A stretch of 64,000 nt of DNA from Streptomyces sp. V3I7 (GCF_030817495.1 NZ_JAUSZK010000001.1:4939001-5003000); one strand, 5' to 3'. Counted from the stretch's first letter, positions 1 to 12,313 are shown. Notes: a model not told the origin generated them from the letters alone. A program made the numbers and translations.

Positions 1-1
1 C

Positions 2-355
2 GATGTGAGCCGCGCGCTCTCGGCGAAGCTCGACGAGACCGACGCGATGGGCGACGACGCGTACGACCTCGAGGTCGGAACGCCGGGAGCGGAGCGTTCC
101 CTCACCGAGCACCGCCACTTCGTGCGTGCCACCGACCGCATGGTGAGGTTCCAGCTCACCGACGACGGCGAACTGACCGCCCGCATCACCGCCGTGGACG
201 AGGACGGACTCGACCTCGAGGTGCCCGGCGTCAAGGGCCGCAGGCCCACCACCCGCAGGCTCGCCTTCCCGGACATCGCCAAAGCGCGCGTCCAGGTCGA
301 GTTCAGCCGCAAGGACGACAAGAACAGCAAGAACGAGATGGAAGAGGAGGCGTAG
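2..355 (+). CDS. rimP: Ribosome maturation factor RimP (C-terminal part, cut by window edge)
   Basis: RimP binds the 30S subunit and helps its maturation in the cytoplasm. The frame is open from the first base of the window, so the true start lies upstream and only the last ~118 codons are present. The visible part contains the typical RimP stretch in which the small beta-barrel C-terminal domain follows a segment ending [13 protein letters not shown], and then [17 protein letters not shown]. The protein ends in a charged Lys/Asp/Glu tail, common in actinobacterial RimP. The stop is followed after two bases by the GTG of nusA, which fits the conserved rimP-nusA-ylxR-infB order. The identity rests on both the residual sequence and this context. 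Confidence 0.9.
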   Translation, partial: DVSRALSAKLDETDAMGDDAYDLEVGTPGAERSLTEHRHFVRATDRMVRFQLTDDGELTARITAVDEDGLDLEVPGVKGRRPTTRRLAFPDIAKARVQVEFSRKDDKNSKNEMEEEA

Positions 356-357
356 CC

Positions 358-1356
358 GTGGACATCGACATGAGTGCCCTGCGGGGCTTGGTACGGGAGA
401 AGGAGATCTCCTTCGACCTGCTGGTCGAGGCGATCGAGTCGGCCCTCCTCATCGCCTACCACCGCACCGAGGGAAGCCGCCGTCACGCGCGCGTGGAGCT
501 CAACCGGGAGACCGGGCATGTGACCGTGTGGGCGAAGGAGGACCCCGAGGACCTCGAGGAGGGCCAGGCGCCCCGCGAGTTCGACGACACCCCGTCCGGC
601 TTCGGCCGCATCGCCGCGACCACCGCCAAGCAGGTGATTCTCCAGCGGCTGCGCGACGCCGAGGACGACGCGACGCTCGGCGAGTACGCCGGCCGTGAGG
701 GCGACATCGTCACCGGTGTGGTCCAGCAGGGCCGCGACCCGAAGAACGTGCTCGTCGACATCGGCAAGCTCGAGGCCATCCTGCCGGTGCAGGAGCAGGT
801 GCCCGGCGAGACGTACCCGCACGGCATGCGCCTGCGCTCGTACGTCGTGCGGGTGGCCAAGGGCGTCCGCGGTCCGTCGGTCACCCTCTCGCGCACGCAC
901 CCCAACCTGGTGAAGAAGCTGTTCGCCCTCGAGGTGCCGGAGATCGCCGACGGCTCCGTCGAGATCGCCGCCATCGCCCGCGAGGCCGGCCACCGCACGA
1001 AGATCGCCGTGCGCTCCACCCGTTCGGGCCTGAACGCCAAGGGTGCCTGCATCGGCCCCATGGGCGGCCGTGTCCGTAACGTGATGGGCGAGCTCAACGG
1101 CGAGAAGATCGACATCGTCGACTGGTCGGACGACCCGGCCGAGATGGTGGCGAACGCGCTGTCCCCGGCCCGGGTCTCCAAGGTCGAGGTCGTCGACCTG
1201 GCCTCCCGGTCCGCCCGGGTGACCGTCCCCGACTACCAGCTGTCGCTGGCGATCGGCAAGGAGGGGCAGAACGCCCGCCTCGCCGCCCGGCTCACCGGCT
1301 GGCGGATCGACATCCGCCCGGACACCGAGCAGGACGAGCAGCGGTCCGGGGAATAG
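358..1356 (+). CDS. nusA: Transcription termination/antitermination factor NusA
   Basis: NusA binds RNA polymerase and nascent RNA and modulates pausing, termination and antitermination. The 332-residue product has an N-terminal polymerase-binding domain, an S1 RNA-binding domain at about residues 115-190 ([22 protein letters not shown]) and two KH domains. The KH regions show [14 protein letters not shown] and [18 protein letters not shown]. It lacks the acidic C-terminal repeats of enterobacterial NusA, as is usual in actinobacteria. The GTG start sits two bases after the rimP stop, and the upstream GAAGAGGAGG supplies a good ribosome binding site. A short hairpin overlaps its stop codon. 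Confidence 0.97.
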   Translation: MDIDMSALRGLVREKEISFDLLVEAIESALLIAYHRTEGSRRHARVELNRETGHVTVWAKEDPEDLEEGQAPREFDDTPSGFGRIAATTAKQVILQRLRDAEDDATLGEYAGREGDIVTGVVQQGRDPKNVLVDIGKLEAILPVQEQVPGETYPHGMRLRSYVVRVAKGVRGPSVTLSRTHPNLVKKLFALEVPEIADGSVEIAAIAREAGHRTKIAVRSTRSGLNAKGACIGPMGGRVRNVMGELNGEKIDIVDWSDDPAEMVANALSPARVSKVEVVDLASRSARVTVPDYQLSLAIGKEGQNARLAARLTGWRIDIRPDTEQDEQRSGE

Positions 1357-1381
1357 ATCCAAGCCGCAGGCCGCTTGGATC
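1356..1381 (+). terminator. Hairpin at the nusA stop codon
   Basis: GATCCAAGC at 1356-1364 pairs perfectly with GCTTGGATC at 1373-1381 around an 8-base loop. It begins on the last base of the nusA stop. There is no T-run, as is normal in Streptomyces. It could be a weak terminator, an attenuator or an RNA-processing site between nusA and ylxR; the sequence cannot distinguish these. Confidence 0.45.
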
Positions 1382-1446
1382 ACGACAACAACCGTTCGAT
1401 TCCTGCCCCAAAGGGGTGAGGTCGGTACGGGGAGGTAGACTAAGCA

Positions 1447-1743
1447 GTGTCTGGCCGGACGCACGCCCGAGCATGCCCGGAACGTACCTGTATCGGATGC
1501 CGGGAGCGAGCGGCCAAGAGCGATCTGCTGCGCATCGTGGCGATCGAGGACGCATGCGTCCCCGATCCTCGCGGTACGCTGCCCGGCCGGGGTGCATACG
1601 TGCATCCCGCCTTGGTCTGTTTCGACCAGGCCGTGCGTCGTAGAGCGTTCACGAGGGCGTTGCGTGCCCCGGGAGCGCTCGACACAAAGGCGTTGCGCCG
1701 ATACGTCGAGCAGACGACAGTTGCCGAGAAGGCAGCACCGTAA
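1447..1743 (+). CDS. ylxR: YlxR/DUF448 family RNA-binding protein (RnpM-like)
   Basis: The 98-residue basic protein carries the two hallmarks of the YlxR family: CIGCRERAAKSDLLRIV near residue 15 and the GRGAYVHP motif near residue 48. Family members bind RNA; in Bacillus the homologue has been linked to RNase P. The gene is conserved between nusA and infB in Gram-positive bacteria, exactly as here. The GTG start follows GGGGAGG at a normal distance. The family assignment is firm, but its exact role in Streptomyces is only inferred from relatives. Confidence 0.92.
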   Translation: MSGRTHARACPERTCIGCRERAAKSDLLRIVAIEDACVPDPRGTLPGRGAYVHPALVCFDQAVRRRAFTRALRAPGALDTKALRRYVEQTTVAEKAAP

Positions 1744-1889
1744 GAAGCGTCGCGCGGAACCCCGTGCGGCCCTGGTACCTCGCGAGTCGGAAGTAGGTCG
1801 AGATTGCGATGAGCACTCGATGAGTACGCGATGAGTACGCCCATGAAGTAGCGACGGTCCGGCCGCAACCCGGACCTAAAAGGAGCGAT

Positions 1890-4982
<3,093 letters not shown>

Positions 4983-4997
4983 CAACCCCTGGTGGTT

Positions 4998-5031
4998 GCT
5001 GGCCGGCGGGACCGAGGTCCCGCCGGCCAGC
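4998..5031 (+). terminator. Terminator hairpin after infB
   Basis: A perfect 16-base inverted repeat (GCTGGCCGGCGGGACC, two-base spacer, exact complement) lies 15 bases after the infB stop. This is a typical GC-only Streptomyces terminator. It suggests that at least part of the transcription from the nusA-infB operon ends here. Confidence 0.75.
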
Positions 5032-5183
5032 GCCGCGTTTGCCGGAGTGTCGCACCCCGGCCCCCTGCGGGGCGCGAGAAACCCCGTCGAGCCGGTCGCC
5101 CGATCGTTGTACGGTTCTGATGTGCCCGCCGTTCGTCGATGGCGGGCCCATCGATCCCGTACCGGCGGGTGAACCGGTTACAC

Positions 5184-5477
5184 ATGTACGTGGGGACTCT
5201 GTCCTTCGACCTCCTCCTCGGCGACGTCCACTCGCTGAAGGAGAAGCGCTCCGTCGTCCGCCCGATCGTCGCCGAGCTTCAGCGGAAGTACACGGTGAGC
5301 GTGGCCGAGGTGGACCACATGGACCTCCATCGGCGGGCCCGGATCGGCCTCGCGGCGGTCTCCGGCGACGCGGCGCACCTGACCGACGTACTGGACCGGT
5401 GCGAACGGCTGGTCGCCGCCCGTCCGGAGGTGGAGCTGCTGTCCGTGCGACGGCGCTTCCACGGCGACGACGACTAG
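5184..5477 (+). CDS. DUF503 domain-containing protein
   Basis: The predicted 97-residue protein opens with MYVGTLSFDLLLGDVHSLK and continues with EKRSVVRPIVAELQRKY, which is the DUF503 signature. DUF503 proteins are small ferredoxin-fold-like proteins of unknown role. They are found almost always between infB and rbfA, so a link to ribosome assembly or initiation is inferred from position only. I chose the ATG at 5184 because the family begins there. An in-frame upstream start at 5139 would add 15 residues not typical of the family. Confidence 0.85.
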   Translation: MYVGTLSFDLLLGDVHSLKEKRSVVRPIVAELQRKYTVSVAEVDHMDLHRRARIGLAAVSGDAAHLTDVLDRCERLVAARPEVELLSVRRRFHGDDD

Positions 5478-5541
5478 AGCCGGCCCACAGCCGACCAGAG
5501 CAGCACAGAACGCAGAAGAAGAAAGAACGGGAGACGGACCA

Positions 5542-5994
5542 GTGGCCGACAACGCGCGGGCGAAAAGGCTGGCGGACCTCATCCGAGAGGTGGTGGCCCA
5601 GAAGCTGCAGCGCGGGATCAAGGACCCGCGGCTCGGCACGCACGTCACCATCACGGACACCCGGGTGACGGGTGACCTCAGGGAGGCGACCGTCTTCTAC
5701 ACGGTGTACGGGGACGAGGAGGAGCGGCAGGCCGTGGCCGCCGGACTGGAGAGCGCCAAGGGCATCCTGCGCTCCGAGGTCGGACGGGCCGCGGGCGTGA
5801 AGTTCACGCCGACCCTGACCTTCGTCGCGGACGCCCTCCCGGAGACCGCCCGGAACATCGACGACCTCCTCGACAAGGCACGCCTCTCCGACGCGCAGGT
5901 GCGCGAGGCGTCCGCGGGTGCGGCGTACGCGGGTGAGGCGGACCCTTACCGCAAGCCCGGTGAGGACGAGACGGACGGCGACGCCGCGGAATGA
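5542..5994 (+). CDS. rbfA: 30S ribosome-binding factor RbfA
   Basis: RbfA binds 16S rRNA helix 1 and helps late 30S maturation and cold adaptation. The 150-residue product starts ADNARAKRLADLIREVVAQ and contains the KH-type core with RGIKDPRLGTHVTITDTRVT and the conserved FTPTLTFVAD near residue 90. The acidic tail (GEDETDGDAAE) is typical of actinobacteria. The GTG start has only a weak purine-rich site (GGGAGACGG) upstream. Its stop overlaps the truB start (ATGA), so the two are translationally coupled. Confidence 0.95.
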   Translation: MADNARAKRLADLIREVVAQKLQRGIKDPRLGTHVTITDTRVTGDLREATVFYTVYGDEEERQAVAAGLESAKGILRSEVGRAAGVKFTPTLTFVADALPETARNIDDLLDKARLSDAQVREASAGAAYAGEADPYRKPGEDETDGDAAE

Positions 5995-6893
5995 GTAAGA
6001 CCACCCCGCCCGACGGCCTTGTCATCGTCGACAAGCCGTCGGGCTTCACTTCGCACGACGTGGTCGCCAAGATGCGCGGCATCGCCAGGACGCGTCGCGT
6101 CGGCCACGCGGGCACCCTCGACCCCATGGCGACGGGCGTGCTCGTCCTCGGTGTCGAGCGGGCCACCAAGCTGCTGGGGCACCTCGCCCTCACCGAGAAG
6201 GAGTACCTGGGGACGATCCGCCTCGGGCAGACGACGGTGACCGACGACGCCGAGGGCGAGATCACGGGGTCGGCCGACGCCTCCAAGGTCACCCGAGACG
6301 CCATCGACGCCGGCATCGCCAAGCTCAGCGGCGCCATCATGCAGGTGCCGTCCAAGGTCAGCGCCATCAAGATCGACGGCGTGCGCTCGTACAAGCGCGC
6401 CCGCGAGGGCGAGGACTTCGAGATCCCGGCCCGCCCGGTCACCGTCTCGTCCTTCACCGTGTACGACGTCCGGGACGCCGTCGCCGAGGACGGCACCCCC
6501 GTGCTCGACCTCGTCGTCTCGGTGGTCTGCTCCTCCGGCACCTACATCCGGGCCCTCGCCCGCGACCTGGGCGCCGACCTCGGCGTGGGCGGACACCTCA
6601 CCGCGCTGCGCCGGACGCGCGTCGGACCGTACAAGCTGGACTCCGCCCGCACCCTCGACCAGCTCCAGGAGGAGCTGACCGTGATGCCGATCGCCGAGGC
6701 CGCCGAGGCCGCGTTCCCGCGCTGGGACGTGGACGCCAAGCGGGCCCGGCTGCTCACGAACGGTGTGCGGCTGGAGATGCCCGAGGAGTACGCGGGCGTC
6801 GGCGCCGTCGCCGTCTTCGATCCCGACGGGCGCTTCCTGGCGCTGGTCGAGAGCCAGAAGGGCAAGGCGAAGAGCCTGGCCGTGTTCGTCTGA
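5991..6893 (+). CDS. truB: tRNA pseudouridine(55) synthase TruB
   Basis: TruB isomerises U55 in the T-loop of tRNAs. The 300-residue product has the catalytic motif GHAGTLDPMATGVL with the nucleophile Asp44, preceded by the KPSGFTSHDVV motif. The middle contains the conserved SAIKIDGVRSYKRAREGE, and the C-terminal part is a PUA-like domain. The start overlaps the rbfA stop by four bases. A strong hairpin follows the gene, so it is probably the last gene of the translation operon. Confidence 0.96.
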   Translation: MSKTTPPDGLVIVDKPSGFTSHDVVAKMRGIARTRRVGHAGTLDPMATGVLVLGVERATKLLGHLALTEKEYLGTIRLGQTTVTDDAEGEITGSADASKVTRDAIDAGIAKLSGAIMQVPSKVSAIKIDGVRSYKRAREGEDFEIPARPVTVSSFTVYDVRDAVAEDGTPVLDLVVSVVCSSGTYIRALARDLGADLGVGGHLTALRRTRVGPYKLDSARTLDQLQEELTVMPIAEAAEAAFPRWDVDAKRARLLTNGVRLEMPEEYAGVGAVAVFDPDGRFLALVESQKGKAKSLAVFV

Positions 6894-6920
6894 GCACGGT
6901 CACCACGGGGGCTCTTCTGC

Positions 6921-6964
6921 CCGTGGAGCGGCGGCCACGGGTGCCTTTCGCCGCCGCTCCACGG
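6921..6964 (+). terminator. Terminator hairpin after truB
   Basis: CCGTGGAGCGGCGG at 6921-6934 is perfectly complementary to CCGCCGCTCCACGG at 6951-6964, with a 16-base loop. It lies 28 bases after the truB stop and before the upstream region of the next gene, so it probably ends the rimP-truB transcription unit. Confidence 0.8.
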
Positions 6965-7157
6965 TCCCCCCTCGGTTCCCCCACCCCTAGGGTTATCCAG
7001 CGGCTCCTGCCTATTCACCCGACTGGGCAGGCGCTCGGAGTGAACCGGGGGAGTGCAAGGGGGCGCGTTCGCCACACGCGCTGTTCCGCTGATCACCGCC
7101 CGCCTACCGTCGAGGCAGGGCACAGGTGTACGGCGGGGAGGTCGGGGAGGTGCAGCC

Positions 7158-10100
7158 ATGGCACCACAGGGGCCGCGGGGCAGCGGTCGGGGCGGGAGCG
7201 GCACGGACCACGTGACCGGCGCGCACGAGGACCACGTGACGCGTGCGCACCGGGACCCGGATCGCTCCCTCGTACGGATCCACGACCCCGCCGGCCGACC
7301 GCGCGGCGCCGGCTTCCCGGCCGACCATCAGGGCACCGTCCTCACCAGCCACGAGGCCGTCGACGGCCTGTCCCGGCTCGTCCTGAGCGCCGGTGACCGT
7401 ACCCGCGTCGTCACCGCCGACGCCGTCACTCCGCTGCCCGCGCTCAACCTCGCCCTCGTACGCGTCGAGGGCCTCGGCGCGCAGCCGCTCCCGATCGCCG
7501 CGCGCGACCGGATCGACACCGGCGCCTATGTACGCATCCCCGCCGGGGGCTGGCGCGAGGCCAGGGTGCTGGGCACGGCCGAGGTGACGTACGCGGCCAC
7601 GGACCGCTCCCATCTCCTGGGCGGCGTACTGGAGTTGGCGATCGGCACCGCCGGGCGGGACGCGCTGCGACCGGGCGGCGGCGCCGCCGGGGGGCCGGTG
7701 CTCGACGCGGACACCGGCGCCGTCGTCGCCGTCCTCGGCACCGCGCTGCACTCGGATCAGCGCGACCGCGGCTTCGCCGTGCCCCTGGCCCCCCATGGCT
7801 GCGGTCCGCTCGCCGACCTGCTCGTCCGCAACGCGGCGACCGTCCCCGCGTACGGCACGGACCTCAACCTGGCGGGCGTCCTGGAGCTGACGGCCACCTC
7901 GGTGGCGCAGGACGGGCCACCCGGAGCACTCGGCGGGCCGTGCGTCGTGGCGCCGGTCGAACGGGCCGATGTGGCACGGGAGTTGGCGTCCTACGTGGCG
8001 AGCGACGCCACCGTCCTCGGCCTCGTCGGCGCCCCCGGCAGCGGTCGTACGACGGAACTCGCGGCCCTCGCCGCCCGCCGCGGCGCGGTACCGGCGCCGA
8101 CCCTGTGGCTGCGCGGCGCCGACCTCGACGACACCGACGGCTCGCTGGCCGACGCGGCGCGCCGGAGTCTGGACCGGGCGGCCCGGATCGTCGCGGCGTC
8201 GCGCTCGCTCGACCCGTCCGACCTGGGCGTTCTCTCCCCGGACCGCCTCGCCCGCGTCGCCGCGCGAACCGGCCGCCCGCTGCTGCTCCTGCTCGACGGG
8301 CCCGAGGAGATGCCGCCCGTCCTCGCGCACCGGCTGCCCGAGTGGACCGAGGGCACGGCGGAGTGGCTGCGCGCGAGCGGGGCGCGGCTCGTGGTCGGCT
8401 GCCGGGAGGAGTACTGGGAGGGCGCCGGGGCCGAGTTCCCGCCCGAGCTGCTGTACGGGCGTGACCGTCTTCGCGGCCCACTGCCGGCGTGCGTGCGCCT
8501 GGCCGACCTCACCGCGGAGGAGGCCCGGCTCGCCCGCTCCCGCTACGGCATCCCGGCCGAAGCTCTCACGGACCGCGACGCCGGTCACCCCCTCACCCTG
8601 CGCCTCCTCGCCGAGATCCGCGCCGCGCTACCCGACGCCCCGGCCGCCGCCGCCCCGCTCGACCGGCACGCCGTCTTCGCGGCCCACCTCGACCTGATGT
8701 GTCTGCGCATCGCGGTCCGGCTCGCCGCGGAGAACGGCCTGCGCGGCAGCGCCGTACGCCGTCTCGCGGCCCGGGTCTGCGGCCAGGTGCACGAGGCCGC
8801 GCGGCGCAGCCTCGGGCCCGGGCAGGGCGAGCTGGACCGGGAGTCCTTCGAGGCGGTGTTCCCCTGGGGGCCCGCGCCGGCGCGGCTCGGCGGCGGCTCC
8901 GGCTGGGCGTCGGCCGTCCTCACCGAGGGCCTGCTGGTGCCCGCCGGTGAGGGCTACCGGTTCGCGCACGAGGAGTTCGCCGACTGGATCCAGGGCATGC
9001 ACCTCGACCTGGACGAGGCGCTGCACGCCCTGGTCCACCGCCGCCACATCCCGCACACCTGCCGCCCCCTGCCCGTCCCGCACCACCGCGTCGGCCCCGT
9101 CCTCCAGGCCCTGCTCCTCCTGGCCCGCCACCAGGGCCCCGCCGCCCTCGCCCGGCGCCTGGCGGAGCTGACCCACGCCCTCGACGCGAACCCCTCCTGG
9201 TGGGCCGCCCACCTGCTGGCCCGCACCCTCCTGCACGTCCCCGACGCGACGCCGTACGCGGACGTGCTGCACCTCCTCGCCGACCGCGTGGTCGCCTGGC
9301 GGCAGCAACAGCGCCCCGTTCCAACGGAGTTCGCCCCCTCCTTCTGGACCGGCCTGCCGCTCCCGCCGATCGCCCGCTTCGACCTCCTGCGCCGCCTGGT
9401 CCTGGCGGACGAGGCACCGACGCCGAACGGCGGGGCCCCGGAGCGGGCCGACGAGGGCGCGAGCCCCGGCCCCCGCTACCTCGACGCGGCGGCTCGGCTC
9501 CTCGCCGCCGAGCCCGCCGCCGTACAGCCATACCTGATCCGCTGGTTCGACGACGAGCGGCCGCTGCCCGCGACGCCGCACGCCACCGTGGCCACGGCGG
9601 CGCAGGCGCTGCTGCACACGCACCGGCACGGCGCCCTCGACGACCTCACCGAGGCGCTCGTGAGCCACGCGCATCCGCGGGGCGACGAGCTGCTCACCGT
9701 CCTCGCCGAGGACGAGCCGTCCGCAGTGTGCCGGGCCGTGGACCGCTGGGCGCACGACGAGCGTCCGGCCCGCTGGGCCGCGGCGGTGACGTACGGACTG
9801 CGCGCCGCGCCCCACGCGGACACGCAGGCCGACCGCGAGCTGCTGCGCTACTCGGCCCTCGCCCTGCTCGCCCAGCCCGCCGACAGCGGGGTGCACGGCG
9901 GTGCGCTCGCCCTCCTCGTCCGGGACCCGCGCAGCCGCTCCCGGCACCTCCCGCCGGCCCTGCACCACTTCGCGTCCGGCGACCCGCAGATCCCGCCGGA
10001 CAACCTGGTCCCGGCCCTGGCCACGCATCCCGGCCCGGTCCTCGACGCCTTCCGGGCCCGGCTGCGCGCCGGTCGGGACGCGGGGGAGGCCCTGCGCGCC

Positions 10101-10763
10101 TTGGCCGACGTCACCACGCCGCCGCTGGACCGCCGGGTCGCCGCGCTCGTACGCGAGACGGCGGAGCTGCGACCGGAGACCGCGCATGCCGTGGCGGCGT
10201 ACGTCGACCTCCGCCTCGACCACGGCCCGACGGCCCGTGCCGTGCTCCTGCCCCTGGTCACCGGCCTCCTCGACAGCTGTGCCGGCCCGGTGCGGGCAGC
10301 CCTCGCGACCATCCTCGCCGCCCCTGGTACCTCCGCCTCCCGCCCCCTGCGCGACGAGCTCCTGGAGCACCTCCTGACCCACGAGCGCGACCCCGCCGTC
10401 CTGGATGCCCTGCTGCACGCCGCGGCGGCCCGGAGCGGGGGAGCGGAGGGGGAGGGGAGCGGCGGCTGCGTCCACGATCTCGGACACGACGATCTCGTAC
10501 GCGACGATCTCGGACACGACGATCTCGTGCGCGACGCTCCGGTTCGCGAGCTGATCCACCGCACCGGCCTGCTGCTCGTCCGCACCCCGGACGGCGCGAC
10601 CCGCTTCGACCGGCGCCTGGTCGACCTCGGCCGGCACGTGCCCGGCTTCGCCGCGCGGCTTGCCCGCTGGCTCGCCGACACTCCGGAGGACTGGGCCGCG
10701 GTGGTGGGCCCGAGCACCCGTCGCATGATCGAGAACCTCGCTGGCATGCGCGTACCCGCGTGA
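7158..10763 (+). CDS. Degenerate trypsin-like protease fused to a P-loop NTPase and helical repeats
   Basis: The protein of about 1,200 residues has three parts. Residues ~1-230 look like a trypsin-like beta-barrel: TVLTSHEAVDG matches the catalytic-His region, but the expected Asp is Asn (LNLALVRV) and the expected GxSGGP is GGAAGGPV, so the triad is broken. A P-loop domain follows, with GAPGSGRTTELAAL as Walker A (Arg in place of Lys) and RPLLLLLDGPEEMP as Walker B. The last ~600 residues are Leu/Ala-rich helical, HEAT-like. I chose ATG 7158, 7 bases after GGGGAGG; GTG 7053 is possible. The same position in S. coelicolor also holds a very large gene. I infer a signalling or scaffold protein, not a protease; function unknown. 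Confidence 0.7.
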   Translation: MAPQGPRGSGRGGSGTDHVTGAHEDHVTRAHRDPDRSLVRIHDPAGRPRGAGFPADHQGTVLTSHEAVDGLSRLVLSAGDRTRVVTADAVTPLPALNLALVRVEGLGAQPLPIAARDRIDTGAYVRIPAGGWREARVLGTAEVTYAATDRSHLLGGVLELAIGTAGRDALRPGGGAAGGPVLDADTGAVVAVLGTALHSDQRDRGFAVPLAPHGCGPLADLLVRNAATVPAYGTDLNLAGVLELTATSVAQDGPPGALGGPCVVAPVERADVARELASYVASDATVLGLVGAPGSGRTTELAALAARRGAVPAPTLWLRGADLDDTDGSLADAARRSLDRAARIVAASRSLDPSDLGVLSPDRLARVAARTGRPLLLLLDGPEEMPPVLAHRLPEWTEGTAEWLRASGARLVVGCREEYWEGAGAEFPPELLYGRDRLRGPLPACVRLADLTAEEARLARSRYGIPAEALTDRDAGHPLTLRLLAEIRAALPDAPAAAAPLDRHAVFAAHLDLMCLRIAVRLAAENGLRGSAVRRLAARVCGQVHEAARRSLGPGQGELDRESFEAVFPWGPAPARLGGGSGWASAVLTEGLLVPAGEGYRFAHEEFADWIQGMHLDLDEALHALVHRRHIPHTCRPLPVPHHRVGPVLQALLLLARHQGPAALARRLAELTHALDANPSWWAAHLLARTLLHVPDATPYADVLHLLADRVVAWRQQQRPVPTEFAPSFWTGLPLPPIARFDLLRRLVLADEAPTPNGGAPERADEGASPGPRYLDAAARLLAAEPAAVQPYLIRWFDDERPLPATPHATVATAAQALLHTHRHGALDDLTEALVSHAHPRGDELLTVLAEDEPSAVCRAVDRWAHDERPARWAAAVTYGLRAAPHADTQADRELLRYSALALLAQPADSGVHGGALALLVRDPRSRSRHLPPALHHFASGDPQIPPDNLVPALATHPGPVLDAFRARLRAGRDAGEALRALADVTTPPLDRRVAALVRETAELRPETAHAVAAYVDLRLDHGPTARAVLLPLVTGLLDSCAGPVRAALATILAAPGTSASRPLRDELLEHLLTHERDPAVLDALLHAAAARSGGAEGEGSGGCVHDLGHDDLVRDDLGHDDLVRDAPVRELIHRTGLLLVRTPDGATRFDRRLVDLGRHVPGFAARLARWLADTPEDWAAVVGPSTRRMIENLAGMRVPA
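10476..10535 (+). repeat. Two tandem copies of a 30-bp in-frame repeat
   Basis: Bases 10476-10505 and 10506-10535 differ at a single position. Each unit itself contains two near-identical GATCTCG halves. In the protein they encode repeated H/R-D-D-L-x units in a charged segment near the C-terminus, so the copy number can change without shifting the frame. Confidence 0.85.
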
Positions 10764-10902
10764 GCCACCGAGAACTGTCGCGTGCAGTGCGCCCGGTCAC
10801 AGCACCGATGCCGATGAGGGCCGACGGCAGACGGCATGGCACCCTTAGAGCTGCGTAAGAGGTCAACGGCAAATACGGACACGGGTTCGAGGAGCGGTCA
10901 CA

Positions 10903-11853
10903 GTGCAGCGCTGGCGTGGCTTGGAGGACATCCCCGAGGACTGGGGACGCAGCGTCGTCACCATCGGCTCCTACGACGGTGTGCACCGAGGCCACCAGCT
11001 GATCATCAAGCACGCGGTGGACCGCGCCCGCGAGCTGGACGCTCCCTGCGTGGTGGTCACCTTCGACCCGCACCCCAGCGAGGTCGTCCGCCCCGGCAGC
11101 CACCCGCCCCTGCTCGCCCCGCACCACCGCCGCGCAGAGCTGATGGCGGAGCTGGGCGTCGACGCGGTGCTGATCCTCCCGTTCACGGCCGAGTTCTCCA
11201 AGCTGTCCCCGGCCGACTTCGTCGTCAAGGTCCTGGTCGACAAGCTGCACGCCAGGACGGTCGTCGAGGGCCCCAACTTCCGCTTCGGCCACCGCGCCGC
11301 GGGCAACGTCGACTACCTCGCCGAGCAGGGCAAGACCTACGACTTCGACGTCGACGCCGTCGACCTGTACCTGAGCGGCGACGCCGGCGGCGGCCTGCCC
11401 TTCTCCTCCACCCTCACCCGGCGCCTGGTCGCCGAGGGCGACGTCGAGGGCGCCCGCGAGATCCTGGGCCGCCCGCACCGCGTCGAAGGCGTGGTCGTCC
11501 GCGGCGCCCAGCGCGGCCGCGACCTCGGCTTCCCCACGGCCAACGTCGAGACCCTCCCGCACACCGCGATCCCGGCCGACGGCGTCTACGCCGGCTACCT
11601 GCACGTCGCGGGCGAGGCGATGCCGGCCGCGATCTCCGTCGGCACCAATCCCCAGTTCGACGGCACCGAACGCACGGTGGAGGCCTACGCCATCGACCGC
11701 GTCGGCCTCGACCTCTACGGCCTCCACGTCGCCGTCGACTTCCTGGCGTACGTGCGGGGGCAGGCGAAGTTCGACTCGCTGGAGGCGCTGCTGGAGGCGA
11801 TGGCGGAGGACGTGAAGAAGTGCCGGGAGATCGTCTCGGCGGACGGTGCGTAG
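10903..11853 (+). CDS. ribF: Bifunctional riboflavin kinase / FAD synthetase
   Basis: RibF makes FMN from riboflavin and ATP, then FAD from FMN and ATP. The 316-residue product has the nucleotidyltransferase motif TIGSYDGVHRGHQ at residues ~20-32 and the ISSTLTRR-type turn (here PFSSTLTRRLVAEGDV). The riboflavin kinase half follows, with GRDLGFPTANV at about residue 205 and ADGVYAGYL. The GTG start follows GAGGAG at a good distance. The truB-ribF linkage is conserved in many Gram-positives; here the large protease/NTPase gene is inserted between them. Confidence 0.96.
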   Translation: MQRWRGLEDIPEDWGRSVVTIGSYDGVHRGHQLIIKHAVDRARELDAPCVVVTFDPHPSEVVRPGSHPPLLAPHHRRAELMAELGVDAVLILPFTAEFSKLSPADFVVKVLVDKLHARTVVEGPNFRFGHRAAGNVDYLAEQGKTYDFDVDAVDLYLSGDAGGGLPFSSTLTRRLVAEGDVEGAREILGRPHRVEGVVVRGAQRGRDLGFPTANVETLPHTAIPADGVYAGYLHVAGEAMPAAISVGTNPQFDGTERTVEAYAIDRVGLDLYGLHVAVDFLAYVRGQAKFDSLEALLEAMAEDVKKCREIVSADGA

Positions 11854-11988
11854 GGGCGGAGTCTCGCGCCGTTGGACGAACGGTGTCGGCGACCGCTGAG
11901 CCTTGTCCGATTTGCTCGTAACCTCCCCTGCCCGCCGCCCCGTTGTGCCATGCTGATCACCCCGAAGGACAGCGAACGGAGAGAGCCG

Positions 11989-12219
11989 GTGGCGACCGAG
12001 CAGGAGAAGGAAGCGCTGTACGCCATGGACATCAGTGGCGTCGAGTGGGTCGGTTCCCCCGACGGGCCGCAGGACGAGCGGGTGGAGATCGCCTACCTGG
12101 CGGGCGGCGCCGTCGCGATGCGCAACTCCGCCGACCCCGACACCGTGCTGCGCTACACCGCCGCCGAGTGGCGGGCGTTCGTCCTCGGGGCCCGCGACGG
12201 CGAGTTCGACCTTCAGTAG
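11989..12219 (+). CDS. DUF397 domain-containing protein
   Basis: The predicted 76-residue acidic protein contains GVEWVGSP, VEIAYLAGGAVAMRNSADP and the diagnostic ending LRYTAAEWRAFVLGARDGEFD of DUF397. DUF397 proteins in Streptomyces usually sit next to an XRE-family helix-turn-helix regulator with which they are thought to form antitoxin-like pairs. No such regulator is adjacent here. I prefer GTG 11989 because CGGAGAG lies just upstream. An in-frame ATG at 11950 would add 13 residues. Confidence 0.85.
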   Translation: MATEQEKEALYAMDISGVEWVGSPDGPQDERVEIAYLAGGAVAMRNSADPDTVLRYTAAEWRAFVLGARDGEFDLQ

Positions 12220-12252
12220 GCGCGGCCGCGCGTTCGCGGCCAGGGCGTACGA

Positions 12253-12299
12253 CGACGCCGAAGGGCCGGCACCGTGATGGTGCCGGCCCTTCGGCGTCG
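12253..12299. terminator. Bidirectional terminator between convergent genes
   Basis: A perfect 21-base inverted repeat (12253-12273 and 12279-12299) with a five-base loop lies between the DUF397 gene and the convergent EspI-like gene. It can serve both strands. Confidence 0.85.
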
Positions 12300-12313
12300 C
12301 TCGCTCGTCTCCG

